DNA from: Bacteroidota bacterium
GTDB taxonomy: Bacteria; Bacteroidota; Bacteroidia; Chitinophagales; Saprospiraceae
NCBI GenBank assembly: GCA_029561355.1
Contig: JAKQJD010000077.1
Span: forward strand, 1 to 47,028
Length of the DNA: 47,028 bases
Direction of reading: 5' to 3'
The notes beneath the pieces were generated by a model. That model was not told the DNA's origin and searched no databases. It worked only from the letters and a program-made list of their open reading frames with translations. A program made the position numbers and the translations under genes. Shown piece after piece: positions 26,719 through 37,000 of this stretch (the first letter of the stretch is position 1; every line of letters begins with the position of its first letter).

Positions 26719-29700
26719 TCATATTGGACCTTTTTCCTGCTGTTGTCTGAACTGGCTCGGACTTTTACCGTAAGCACGCGAAAAAGTCTGCGAGAAATAA
26801 TTGGGGTCGCGGAATCCGGCGGAATAGGCGATTTCTGATATACTTAAATGCCTGGAATGCAGTAACATATTCCGTGCCTGCTCCAGGCGGTATTTCCGCA
26901 TCACCTCTCCCGGAGCATGGCCCAGCAAGGCGCTGACTTTCCGGTGAAACTGCGACGTGCTCATACCAAACTGGCGGCCAAGTTCATCCACCCCGAATTC
27001 GGGCTCCGAATAGTGACGGGCCAGGGTTTCATAAATCGATTTGGCAAATACTTCTTCCGGTGTATCTCCAGCCCGGCCGGCTGCTGCTTCCGGCGATTCC
27101 TGTTGTAACCTGGCGTGCAGGCGCTTGCGGAGGGCTATCATATTGCGCAAATGCAAGCGCAGGACTTCCCGGTTGAATGGTTTGGTCAGGTACAGGTCGG
27201 CGCCCAGACGCAATCCCTGAATTCTGTCCGCATCTTCCGCCCGGGCAGTCAGCATGATGACCGGAATATGATCCGTCACCGGATTTGTTTTTATGGCTGC
27301 ACAAAAATCGAATCCGTTCATTTCGGGCATCATCACGTCTGTTACGATCAGATCCGGCACCAGTGCCAGGGCCGATTCCAGGCCTTCCGTGCCATTGATG
27401 GCATGCTGCACCTCAAATTCTCCGGTGAGGGCGCGCAGGATAAACTGCGCCATTTCGTAGTTGTCTTCCACAACCAGCACAAGGGGTTTGGTGCGCGATT
27501 TTCCGGTGCCCGGGGCGGAAGCGGCATTTGCGGAAGCGGGGAGGTGCTGCTCCGGTTTCCACTCAGGAGTTTTCGGCCCGCCATTCAAGGCCGGTAAATA
27601 AATGGTAAATACCGAACCGACGCCCACTACGCTATTGACGGTTATTTCTCCACCCATGGCTTTTACCAGTTCATTTACGTACGTGAGGCCTATGCCCGTT
27701 CCGGATGCCTCCTCATAGGCGCCTTCTACCTGGTAATAGCGGTCAAATATTTTCAGCAGATGCTCCTGAGCGATGCCGATCCCTGTGTCTTCGACCGATA
27801 ACACAATCCTGTTTCCAGCCTCTTCCTTCATTTCGAGGGTAATGATGCCGCCTTTAGCTGTAAACTTGAGTGCGTTCGATAACAGGTTCGATATGACGGG
27901 CTGTACGTATTGCGGATCGAACGACATCATCACCGGCAGCTCGGGAAGGTGCAGGATAAATTCGATATCACGACTCCTGAAGATGGTCTCAAAGGGCTCT
28001 GCCACATAACGGACGAAGGCGCTCATATCGCCAAAGTGGGGATTCAGTTCCAGCCTGTGTTCTTCCAGTTTGGTCAGATCGAGGATCTGCTGTACCACGT
28101 TCAGCAATTGCCGCCCGCTTTGCTGCATAAGCCCGGCCCGGCCTTTAAGTGCAGGGCCGGCTGCCTCGCTGATCTCTTCAGTCAATCCGAGCATGATGGT
28201 AAGCGGGGTGCGTACCTCATGGGCAATGTTGACGAACATCCTGGTTTTATTTTCTTCGAGTTCCTTGCGATACCTGGCTTCCAGCCGGTCTATTTCCATT
28301 TGTCTGGACATTTTCGTCCACCTTTTCCGCAACATCATCGTAATCCAGATGCCTTTTGCGGCCAGATAAACCCAGATGATCCAGGCCCACCACCGGTTCC
28401 ACCACGGTGCGAGCACAACGATCTGAAGCGTACGTTCCTCTCCCCATCCTCCTGCACCGTCGCTGGCTGCCACCCTGAAATTGTACGTACCGGCATGCAG
28501 GCTGGAGTAGGTGATCATGTTGTTACTCCAGGTATAATGCCAGTCGTTGTCAGCGTCATCCAGCCTGTAGCGGCAGTTGTATTTCTCGCTGTTAAAAAAA
28601 TCCATCACTGTAAACCGTACAGCCAGGTTGTTCTGGTCGGGCTGAAGCGTTAACGTGGTGAGATACGGAACAAGTTGTTCGTGTGCAGCCGAATCGGATT
28701 TCAACGCCCGCCCGTTTATTTCAATTCCGGTAATTCTGATATCCGGGCTGGTTTGATGAACCGGCATTTTATACGGGTTAAAATGTATAAGTCCGCCGAC
28801 CGTTCCGAAATACAGCGTCGAATCTTTGGCTGTCCAGGCCATACCGGTATTGAATTCGCTTGCAGGTAATCCGTCGGCGACCGTGTATTGAACCACTTGT
28901 TTGGTCAGGCGATTAAAACACAGCAACCCGCGGTTCGTACCCAGCCACAGATCGCCCTCTTTCCCAGCCAGGATGGTATAAATAAAGTCGTCGTTCAAGC
29001 CATCTTCCCGGGTATACCATTCTATATCGCCGGTTTGGATATGTACTTTATCGAGGCCCTGGGCGGTTCCGACCCACAGAATACTTGTATCTGAAGGGTC
29101 GACGTATACATCGTTTACCTTTTCGGAGGAAAGGGTTTTACCCCGCTGACCGCTTGTTGTAATGATCCGGGTACCGGAATCGGAGATTTGCACCAGCCCC
29201 ACGGCAATAGCCATCCACACATTGCCGTAACGATCATCTACGATAGCCTTCGGTTCGCCGGAAGTGCCGTTCAGCAGGTGATCAAATTTTCGGAACTGCA
29301 CTTTTTGGGTTACGGGGTCAAAAAGTATAACCCTGCCGAAATAATCCGTAATGGCGAGTTTTCGGGTTTCCTCCAGCCATGCAAGCGATTTAGTAACTCC
29401 TTTAAAAAAACCTGTAGGCAACTGGAATTCCGTACCTGCAACGGGCACCCCGTTTTCTCCTGTTTTTTCCAGTTTATTGGTCAAACTGATGCCCCAGCAG
29501 TCGCCATTCGGCAAAAAGCAAAGGGTCTGGTACGGCGTTTTTGTGAGTATCCGGCCAAATCTGTTTTTTTCCCGGTCAACCAGAAAATAGGTAGACACCG
29601 GGTAATCACCCGGTTCGGGAAACCAGAACCTGTTTTTGGACTGATCGTACAACATACCGCCGATACTCGTTCCCGGTAGCAGGATGGAGAAAACCTGTTG

Positions 29701-30702
29701 CCAGGGTTTGACGATACGTGCGCCTTTGGCATTGGTACCCAGCCACACTTTTCCATACATATCTACGGTGCCTGAAACAATCTCCGCATCGATGCGGTGC
29801 GGGAGAGGCACCAGGGTGCTGTCCTTCCACTCGTATACCTTGTACTTCGAGAGTACATACGTTTTATCCCAGTCGTGAATGAGGTTGTATTCATGCATCC
29901 ATACAGCCGGTTCCAGCGGCCAGGAGCGAATGTAATCGCCTTTTTTCAGGATCAATTCATGGTCGTACCTGGCCAGCAATTGTTTTTGCACAGGGTCGTA
30001 CCACGACATATGCACGTTTTTTTTCGGTAATCCTTCCAAAAACGTGAAGCGTTTTTCCTGCGTACGAAATTCGAAAATACCCTTCTCGGTGTTGATCAGC
30101 AAATCCTGATCGTAAGATGAAATAGAATTAATCTTCCCCAGTTCAGCCGGGATGGTAACCGGAGTGGCAGAAGCAGATTTTGCCAGGTCATACACCGATG
30201 TCCAATGATGGGGAAGCATGATGCAGACCAATTCCTTACCGAAAGCCAGCCACCCGCGCCCCTGGCCGTCAACAAAAAAAGTCTGCCCATATTTTTCCTG
30301 CTCATTTCGCAGGCAATCGAGGGAAACAATGATGCCTGTTTTCCGGTCCATGATCTGAAGCCCCCTGGTAGTGCATATCCACAAAAATCCTCGCCGGTCG
30401 CTTTTGACATTTACGACGAAATTGGACTTCAAACCGCTACCGTGCTCAAACCAGGTTTGAAAGGAAAAACCGTCGTACCTGTTCAGACCGTTGAGTGTCG
30501 ACATCCAGGTAAAACCATCTTCATCACAGGCAACGGAAGCGACGTATCCCTGCGAAAGGCCGTCGTCTACGGTTAATGAAATAACCGATTGCGCTTGCAA
30601 CAGGGCGTTGCAAAGCATGCAAGACAGGAAATTGAAACAAAATACGATCCAAAACGGGCGAGGTTTCCAGATGGCACTTGCGGGTATTTGTGAAGGCAAC
30701 AT
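26719..30702 (-). CDS. Hybrid two-component regulator (propeller sensor, kinase, receiver, AraC output)
   Basis: This 1327-residue one-protein signalling system has a signal peptide near 20-40, then a periplasmic two-component-regulator propeller (DGLSQGYV..., GFLWICTTRGL, DLWLGTNRGL, LYFGTVGGL), a Y_Y_Y domain (~660-765) and a membrane segment at ~768-792 (WWAWIIWVYLAAKGIW). The histidine kinase has its phospho-acceptor His at residue 828 in AHEVRTP, and its ATP-binding part has NLLSNALKF, VEDTGIGI and GTGIGL. A receiver carries Asp 1122 in VTDVMMPEMNG. An AraC-type DNA-binding domain fills about 1215-1327. All key residues are present, so it should be active. In Bacteroides such proteins sense glycans and switch on SusC/SusD loci. 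None is in this window, so here it may control the neighbouring surface-protein genes; that is inference. The gene follows the terminator of the 5280-residue gene by 170 bp. Confidence 0.96.
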   Translation of the reverse strand: MLPSQIPASAIWKPRPFWIVFCFNFLSCMLCNALLQAQSVISLTVDDGLSQGYVASVACDEDGFTWMSTLNGLNRYDGFSFQTWFEHGSGLKSNFVVNVKSDRRGFLWICTTRGLQIMDRKTGIIVSLDCLRNEQEKYGQTFFVDGQGRGWLAFGKELVCIMLPHHWTSVYDLAKSASATPVTIPAELGKINSISSYDQDLLINTEKGIFEFRTQEKRFTFLEGLPKKNVHMSWYDPVQKQLLARYDHELILKKGDYIRSWPLEPAVWMHEYNLIHDWDKTYVLSKYKVYEWKDSTLVPLPHRIDAEIVSGTVDMYGKVWLGTNAKGARIVKPWQQVFSILLPGTSIGGMLYDQSKNRFWFPEPGDYPVSTYFLVDREKNRFGRILTKTPYQTLCFLPNGDCWGISLTNKLEKTGENGVPVAGTEFQLPTGFFKGVTKSLAWLEETRKLAITDYFGRVILFDPVTQKVQFRKFDHLLNGTSGEPKAIVDDRYGNVWMAIAVGLVQISDSGTRIITTSGQRGKTLSSEKVNDVYVDPSDTSILWVGTAQGLDKVHIQTGDIEWYTREDGLNDDFIYTILAGKEGDLWLGTNRGLLCFNRLTKQVVQYTVADGLPASEFNTGMAWTAKDSTLYFGTVGGLIHFNPYKMPVHQTSPDIRITGIEINGRALKSDSAAHEQLVPYLTTLTLQPDQNNLAVRFTVMDFFNSEKYNCRYRLDDADNDWHYTWSNNMITYSSLHAGTYNFRVAASDGAGGWGEERTLQIVVLAPWWNRWWAWIIWVYLAAKGIWITMMLRKRWTKMSRQMEIDRLEARYRKELEENKTRMFVNIAHEVRTPLTIMLGLTEEISEAAGPALKGRAGLMQQSGRQLLNVVQQILDLTKLEEHRLELNPHFGDMSAFVRYVAEPFETIFRSRDIEFILHLPELPVMMSFDPQYVQPVISNLLSNALKFTAKGGIITLEMKEEAGNRIVLSVEDTGIGIAQEHLLKIFDRYYQVEGAYEEASGTGIGLTYVNELVKAMGGEITVNSVVGVGSVFTIYLPALNGGPKTPEWKPEQHLPASANAASAPGTGKSRTKPLVLVVEDNYEMAQFILRALTGEFEVQHAINGTEGLESALALVPDLIVTDVMMPEMNGFDFCAAIKTNPVTDHIPVIMLTARAEDADRIQGLRLGADLYLTKPFNREVLRLHLRNMIALRKRLHARLQQESPEAAAGRAGDTPEEVFAKSIYETLARHYSEPEFGVDELGRQFGMSTSQFHRKVSALLGHAPGEVMRKYRLEQARNMLLHSRHLSISEIAYSAGFRDPNYFSQTFSRAYGKSPSQFRQQQEKGPI

Positions 30703-31019
30703 GGCTGTTCAACCGGATTATTCTGAAGGATTAAACTCAAAGAGAAGGGCAAATTAAAAGCATAACGACGACTAAATGAATGCACATGAAGGATTGCACG
30801 AAAGATTTTATTCGACTACTCCCGAATACGCTCCAATACCCCGTTTAATACGTCCTTTTGACCGTCTGCACAAAAAAAAATGCGCGACCCGGAATCTTCC
30901 TTCCGGGCCACGCACCACTCTTATGATAGAGGATACCTATAAAAGCGGGGGATAAATCGGGAGGAAACAGGTAAAATCCTCACCGAAAATTTGCTTTCTG
31001 ACAACCTCTACCCCAACAG
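30703..31019. other. Intergenic region with terminator, no gene
   Basis: These 317 bp hold the terminator of the upstream giant gene (30872-30914) and must contain the promoter of the hybrid regulator within the 170 bp before its ATG at 30702. TTAATTTG (minus strand, ending at plus 30740) is a weak match to the -7 consensus without a clear -33 partner. Nothing else was recognised. Confidence 0.55.
30872..30914 (-). terminator. Strong intrinsic terminator of the 5280-residue gene
   Basis: On the minus strand the arms 30901-30914 and 30881-30894 pair over 14 bases, with an inner perfect 7-bp G/C-rich stem, an outer 4-bp stem and a short mismatch between. Nine T follow directly (30872-30880). 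It lies about 105 bp beyond the stop at 31020 and separates the giant gene from the regulator. Confidence 0.88.
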
Positions 31020-34000
31020 TTATTTGGATTGAATCATTTTTTTCGTTGCGCTGTCGTTCACCGTTTCCACAGTGTAATACAGCATACCAGTAGTTGTAAC
31101 CAATTGACGGTCAATAGCAAAGGAGTTGTAACCTTTTGCGAATGAACCGCGCTGTGTAAAGATCATCCGGCCGTTCTCGTCGAAGATGCGCAGCGTAGCG
31201 TTCGTGGCTTCCGGCAAGTGGAAACCGATGAACGTTTTGTTGACAAACGGGTTCGGCTGGTTTTGGTACAGTTCGAAACCGACACCGCTGATCGTGCTGC
31301 CTTTCGGTGTGTTGTACCGGAATGCTACGTCGAGGCGATCGTTGTTCAGGCTGTATGCTTCCGCTTTCGTAATGCGGCTTGATACACCGAGCATATTGCT
31401 CAGCATGCCCGACTTCGTTGCGCGGAAGGTGATGGCGAACTCGTTGTCGGAACCGTCTACCGAAGTAGTGATTGCGTTGTCGAATACACCGAAGTTGCCT
31501 TCCTTGATCTCACCTGCACCGGCAATTTTCAGCACTTGCAGATCGGACAGGTTCATCGTAAACTGGTAACCCTGTACGCGGTCGGCGCCTTTGAAGTTCA
31601 CCGTGAAGGTTTCGCCGGCTTTCACCGCGCGGTCTTCCACGTCGAACAGCATGGTAGCAGCCGTCCGTTCTTCTGCAGATTGCAGGCTGTTGGCAATGAC
31701 CGTGTTGTTCACGTCACCGATTTTCACACCCACGAAGTTGTCGGCCAGGTTATCCGATTGCAGGTCTGCCACTGAAATATTTTCAGGGAAGTTGAACTGG
31801 AACGGATTGGACGGATCAACGAAGTTGTGCGCCTGATCTACGAATCTCCACGAGGTGTTGTTCGGCAGTTCGTTGTAGATACCCAGGATCAGTTTGCGGA
31901 ACTCCACGATGTCGAACGTCGTGATCGATCCGGAGCGGTTGGCGTCGGCAGCGATCATTTTGTACGGCGTGCTCAGCGGTTCCAGACCCAGGATGTGTTT
32001 GTTGATCAACACAAGGTCGTACGTAGTAACACCATTCAGCGGGTTGTCGTCTTTCGTCGGCGTCAGCGTGTAGTCGCCGGCCATCGGAACGGCATCCGTG
32101 AATTCGAATGCACCTGCATCGTTGCTGTTGTGTGCGATGACACCCTGCTGGCCGTTCGGACTTACCAGAGCCAGTTCGACTCCGGCGTCTTCCACACCTT
32201 GCAGGTTTTCAGTTGTCAGCGCGCCTGCTACCGTAGCGTTGTCGGTAACGCCGCAGCCCACGATGTTGGCTTGAACGTCTACGTATGCGATACAGAAGTC
32301 GGCGTTGCCGGCAGCATCTTGCAGCCACACTTGTACCGGTACCTGTGTGCCTTGATCGGCGCAGGTAACGATGATCGATTGCGGCTGGTCGGCCGGGTAG
32401 ATGTTATCCGGATTTTCATCCGCACGTACTACTGTCAGGCTCGGGTTCAGGATGGCCGTCGGTGTGCAGTTGTCGTCGCCATAGAGGAAGAGGTCTGTTG
32501 CCCAAAGGGTTGCCATACCACCTACCATCAGGTTGATGTTCACGTTTGCGCAAGCCACCACCGGCGGTTTGCAGTCGCGGATTTCAAATGTTTTTTCGCA
32601 AACGGCTTCGTTTCCGCAACCATCTTCTGCGATCCATTTGATTTTATGACGACCGTGTGCCAGTTCAGGCAGTTTCGTGCCCGAAGCGTTGCGCCAGATG
32701 ATTTTCGCACCCGTTGCAGTTTGCTCGATGTCGAAGCGGTAGCGCTGGCTGGCTGTCGAGTTGTTGTCGAAAGTCCATGGCGTACCACCGTGGTACAGCG
32801 GAGTCGTTGCGTTGCCGTACAGCACCTGGCCCAATGGGCGGGTAACGAGGTCGGCGCTGGAAACTACGGTTTCCATAATGCCGTCGCCATCCAGGTCGAG
32901 GAACAGCAGGTAGCGGAAGCGCAGGCCATTTTCCGGCGAAATAGTATCGCACAGGTCTTCGGCCGTTACGGCAATTTCCGTTTCCTTTTCACACAGGTCG
33001 TGCTGTTGTGTACCGTTATCCCACCAGTTGATACCGTCGTTCCAGAAGCGAACATTGTTCGTAGAAACGTCGCAGGTATCGATGTCCTTGCAAGCAACCG
33101 TCGGAGGTGTCTGGTCGAGTACTTTGATGATCTGTTTGTAGGTCACACAGTTCTCGTCGTTGATCTCGTTGGCCAGGTATACTCTCCAGTTTTTAGCAGG
33201 AGCCAGACCCGTGGTCGGGCTTACGGCGCTGCGTGGTACGGAGTAGCAAGGCTGATCCGGGTTGTAGGTGCACCAGTTGATGATCGTCCAGGTACGTTCG
33301 ATTTTGTAGCAGGCATCGGGTACTACCGTGAATACTACGTCATTGTAGGAAGTACCGATCAGTTCGCAACCTTCATCGTTGGTGATGACGGGTTTGCCAA
33401 TGTTCGGTTCCGTCGTGCAATTCACCGAAACGTCGGCCGGGAACAGGATGCTGTAATCCTGGATGTAGTCAACCGTTACACGCTGTGTGCAACTGCTGCT
33501 GAATCCGGCGCAATCCCATGCCGTGAAGCGGCGAATCAGGATACCACGGTTGCAGGTCGTATCGAAGTTTGCGTTCAGGAAGCCCGAGTAGTACGTTTTC
33601 TGCGTAGCACCGCAAACACCCGGGATCGCACTGGTACCGGAAGGAATACCCACCTGGTCTTGTGGATCCGCGCTTGTCGGAGGCGTTTCATCCAGGCAGC
33701 AGTTGTCGGAAATTTCCGGATAACCGTATGCCCAGAGCGTAGGTTCGAAGTTCTCGCAGTTAATCGTCACGTTCGCAGGAGGCACACAGGCAGGTTTGAT
33801 TTTGTCCTGTACTTCCACGTTCACCATACATTCATTGTAGATCGGATTGTTGTCCTGATCGTACATGATATCACCGTAGAGGTCGGTTTGGTATACCCGC
33901 AGAATCACGCTCTGGGTAGTACCTACTTCACAGCAGTAGAATTTGATCGAGTCGTTTTCAGCCGTGGCAAGGTTGTATTCGTAACCATTGCACAAGGTTT

Positions 34001-37000
34001 CCAGTCCGTCGACACAGTCGCTGTAGGTGCTGTCCGCTTCCGGCATCCGGCGAACGGTGAAGAATACACCGTTGCAGTTGTCGTAAGAGCCCTGGTTGAA
34101 GGCCGACGCCGGAACCCAGGTCACACCTGCCGCCTGGCAGGCTTCATTGGAAACATAACAGTCGTCCGGATCATCTCCACCAATTGCTACCGTAGTAAAC
34201 TGTGTGCAGGTGGCGACCGGCGGAATGTAGTCCTGAACCGTCAGGTAGAAGGAGCAGGTGCTGTAATTACCGCAGGCATCTTTTGCCAGGTATTCTACCC
34301 GGTGCGTACCAACAGGCAGGCACTGCGTGGTTCCAAACACGCCGAGGGTATCGGAAGTCCAGTAGTTGTTGTTCGGGAAATCGGACAACGTTCCGCTAAC
34401 TACCTGTGTAGCAATAAGTTCGTTCGTGTACTGATCGTAAACGAAGATCTTCACACCCAGGCTGTCTACCCGTGAGCAATCATCGGAAATGATCACGTCG
34501 GGCAGGTTCACGTTCGCGCAGCACTGCGACGGATTGGTCGCCACAGTCATGTCTGCCGGGCAGGCAATCTGCGGGCCGTTCGAATCGAGCACTTTGATCA
34601 ACTGAATGTAGTAGAGCGGGTTCGTCAGCGGCGGTACCGGTGTGTGCGGCAGGCACCAGTCGACGAGCGACCAGGTACGCAGCACTTTGAAACTGCCTTC
34701 GCATACTTCGTAAATCTCGTCCGTGTAGTTCGCTGCGAGTTCGCAGTACGTACCGTTCGGGAATACGGAGATCTGTTGACCGAATTCTTCGATGTAAGGT
34801 GCACCCGAAACGGAAGGATCTGGCGTCAGATGACCCGGCGTAGCCGTGAAGTCGGAGCAGTCGATCGTTACATCAGCAGGCAGCGTCACGTCGTCGATGT
34901 GGCGGCGTTCGAAGTAGATGTATTGTGTGCAGGACGACTGGTTGCCCCATGCGTCGCGTACCGTCCAGATACGTTCCACGTAAGCGCTCAGATCGTTGTC
35001 GCTGTCGCAACCCAGATCGAACCAGGAATCCACGTAGGTCGGAGTCGTCAGCGTCGTGCAGTCGAACACATTCGGATAAGCATTTGCAAAGCCGAGTACG
35101 TTGTGCAGGTATGCAGGGCTGTAGTTCGTAATAGCGCAGGACAGAGTGATGTTGGAACATTCAATCACCGGAGCAATTTTGTCTTCCAGGATGATATGTC
35201 CCCACGTCGTGTTGCAGGTCATGATATGCGTAGCCTTGTACACCAGGGTCTGACCGATGTAGGACAGCGGAACCGGGTTCGGGATCGGCTGGTTCTGCAG
35301 GTTGAATATGCTCACCTGGTAGAAACCACCCAGCGGATACACTTCTTCAGAACATTCGTCGATCTCGCCTTCCAGCACCTGCGTCGAGTTGATCAGCGCT
35401 TCGCAATCGGGGCTGATAGACACGTGCAGCAGGTCGTTGCCTACGATATCCTGTGTGATCTGCCAGCAGTTGCCCAACAGGGTCGGGTCGTCGGCAGTAC
35501 CCAGGTCGGACGGATCATCCGGGTTGGTACTCATCGGGTCCATTCCGGCATCGGAAGCATCGGTTGCCACGTATTGCGCGCCACCGTTAAAGTAGTCCGG
35601 AATCGGAACACCCTGGAAGTTTTGCGCTTTACCGGTTACCATCGCCTGCGCTTTTGGAGCGACAGGTGCGCCGGCAGCCAGCGGATCTACTTCGAAGCGG
35701 AAGCGGATGCACACCTGCTCGGCGGGCCAAAGAAGGCCGGAAGTACCGTTGAGCAGGTTTTTATTCGCTCCAACGCCCGTGTAAGCAGCGTTCAGAACAG
35801 GATTCTGTTGTGCGTTGCTGCTGATAATCTGCGGCTGGCCGTTCGGAACGAGTCCGAGGAATGCCGTACCGTATGCGTTGGCAGCAGCCATATCGAGCAT
35901 GGCCTGAATGCTGGCCAGCGGAGCGGAACTGTTGTTTTTCACACACAGGTCCATGATCACATCGAAGTGGCCGCAAGTGCCGCTGGATGCTTTCTGGAAA
36001 CCTTTGATAGCCAGTGCGGCTGCAATTTTAGGCTCGTCGATGAAACCGAAGTCCACTGACAGGTTGCCCTGATTGTCGGGGAAACCGACGCCACTGGTTG
36101 CATCCTCCAGACCATTTTCACCTGTAGGCAGGAAGCCGTTGGTCAGGTTAGGAACGGTGATGACGATGGAAGGTGCGCCGTCGGAATCGATGTTATCGTT
36201 GCCGGGCAGGTTCGGAATCGTCAGGATCTTGTTCACCGGATTCACACCTGCGCCTGCTGCTGCATTCGCTGCCGTGTATTTGTCAGCCAAAATGCGGTAC
36301 TGTGTGCTCGGGATCAGGCCGCGGAACTCGTAGCGTCCGCTGGCATCCGTCACGTCCATGTATACGCGGTCGTCGCCGGCAGGTACGGATGCAGTTACTG
36401 CTGTCTGGAAAACTCCGTCTTCACCAGCCCATGTCAGGTTGATTTTGACGTTTGCCAGCGGCATTTCCGTAGCATCCTGGTCGCCTTCGATATCCGGATT
36501 GTCCATCCAAACGTAGTTACCTACCAGGGCCAGCGGAAGTTTGTAGTCTTCCACCTCACCGGTCGGGAATACACCATTGCCCGGAATTGCAGGGCCGTTG
36601 GCCGTTACGCCGCCGGTTTGCGACAGGCGGAAGCGGGCAAACAGGTTACCACCATTGAAGGTTGCATCGGCAGGAACGTCGAAGCAGAAATTCTGGTTCG
36701 TAACGCCGCCGTTCGGGATCGAAGCACCTGCAGGCGTAAAGTTGCCTGTGGTCAGTTGTTCAGAGATCTGGAATTGTCCGTCGCCGTTGAAGTCGACCCA
36801 TGCCTGTAGTACCGCTGCGCTGCCGGTGGCATTGCGCGCCGTTACTTTTACACATGCCGGGCTGCCCGGAATCAGCGGAGTCGGGAACGAAATACCGTTT
36901 TCGTCGTCGCCGGCCGGTGTGCTGACACCCAGTGTGCCGGGGCCGGTGTTACCGTCGTCGCCGCCGGTCATAAAGCCGGCCATCGGTTCTGGTTGTCCGT

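Noticed and set aside
26501..26773. Plus-strand frame of 90 residues over the end of the regulator gene
   Set aside because: It overlaps the AraC domain in antisense and has no family resemblance.
23391..31019. tRNA, insertion sequence or integration site in the gene-poor middle part
   Set aside because: No cloverleaf, transposase, terminal inverted repeat with target duplication or integrase was found. The palindromes alone do not show mobility.
31020..31600. A separate small gene for the cohesin-like and sorting domains
   Set aside because: The frame is continuous with the dockerin and HYR part, and there is no stop or start signal between them.
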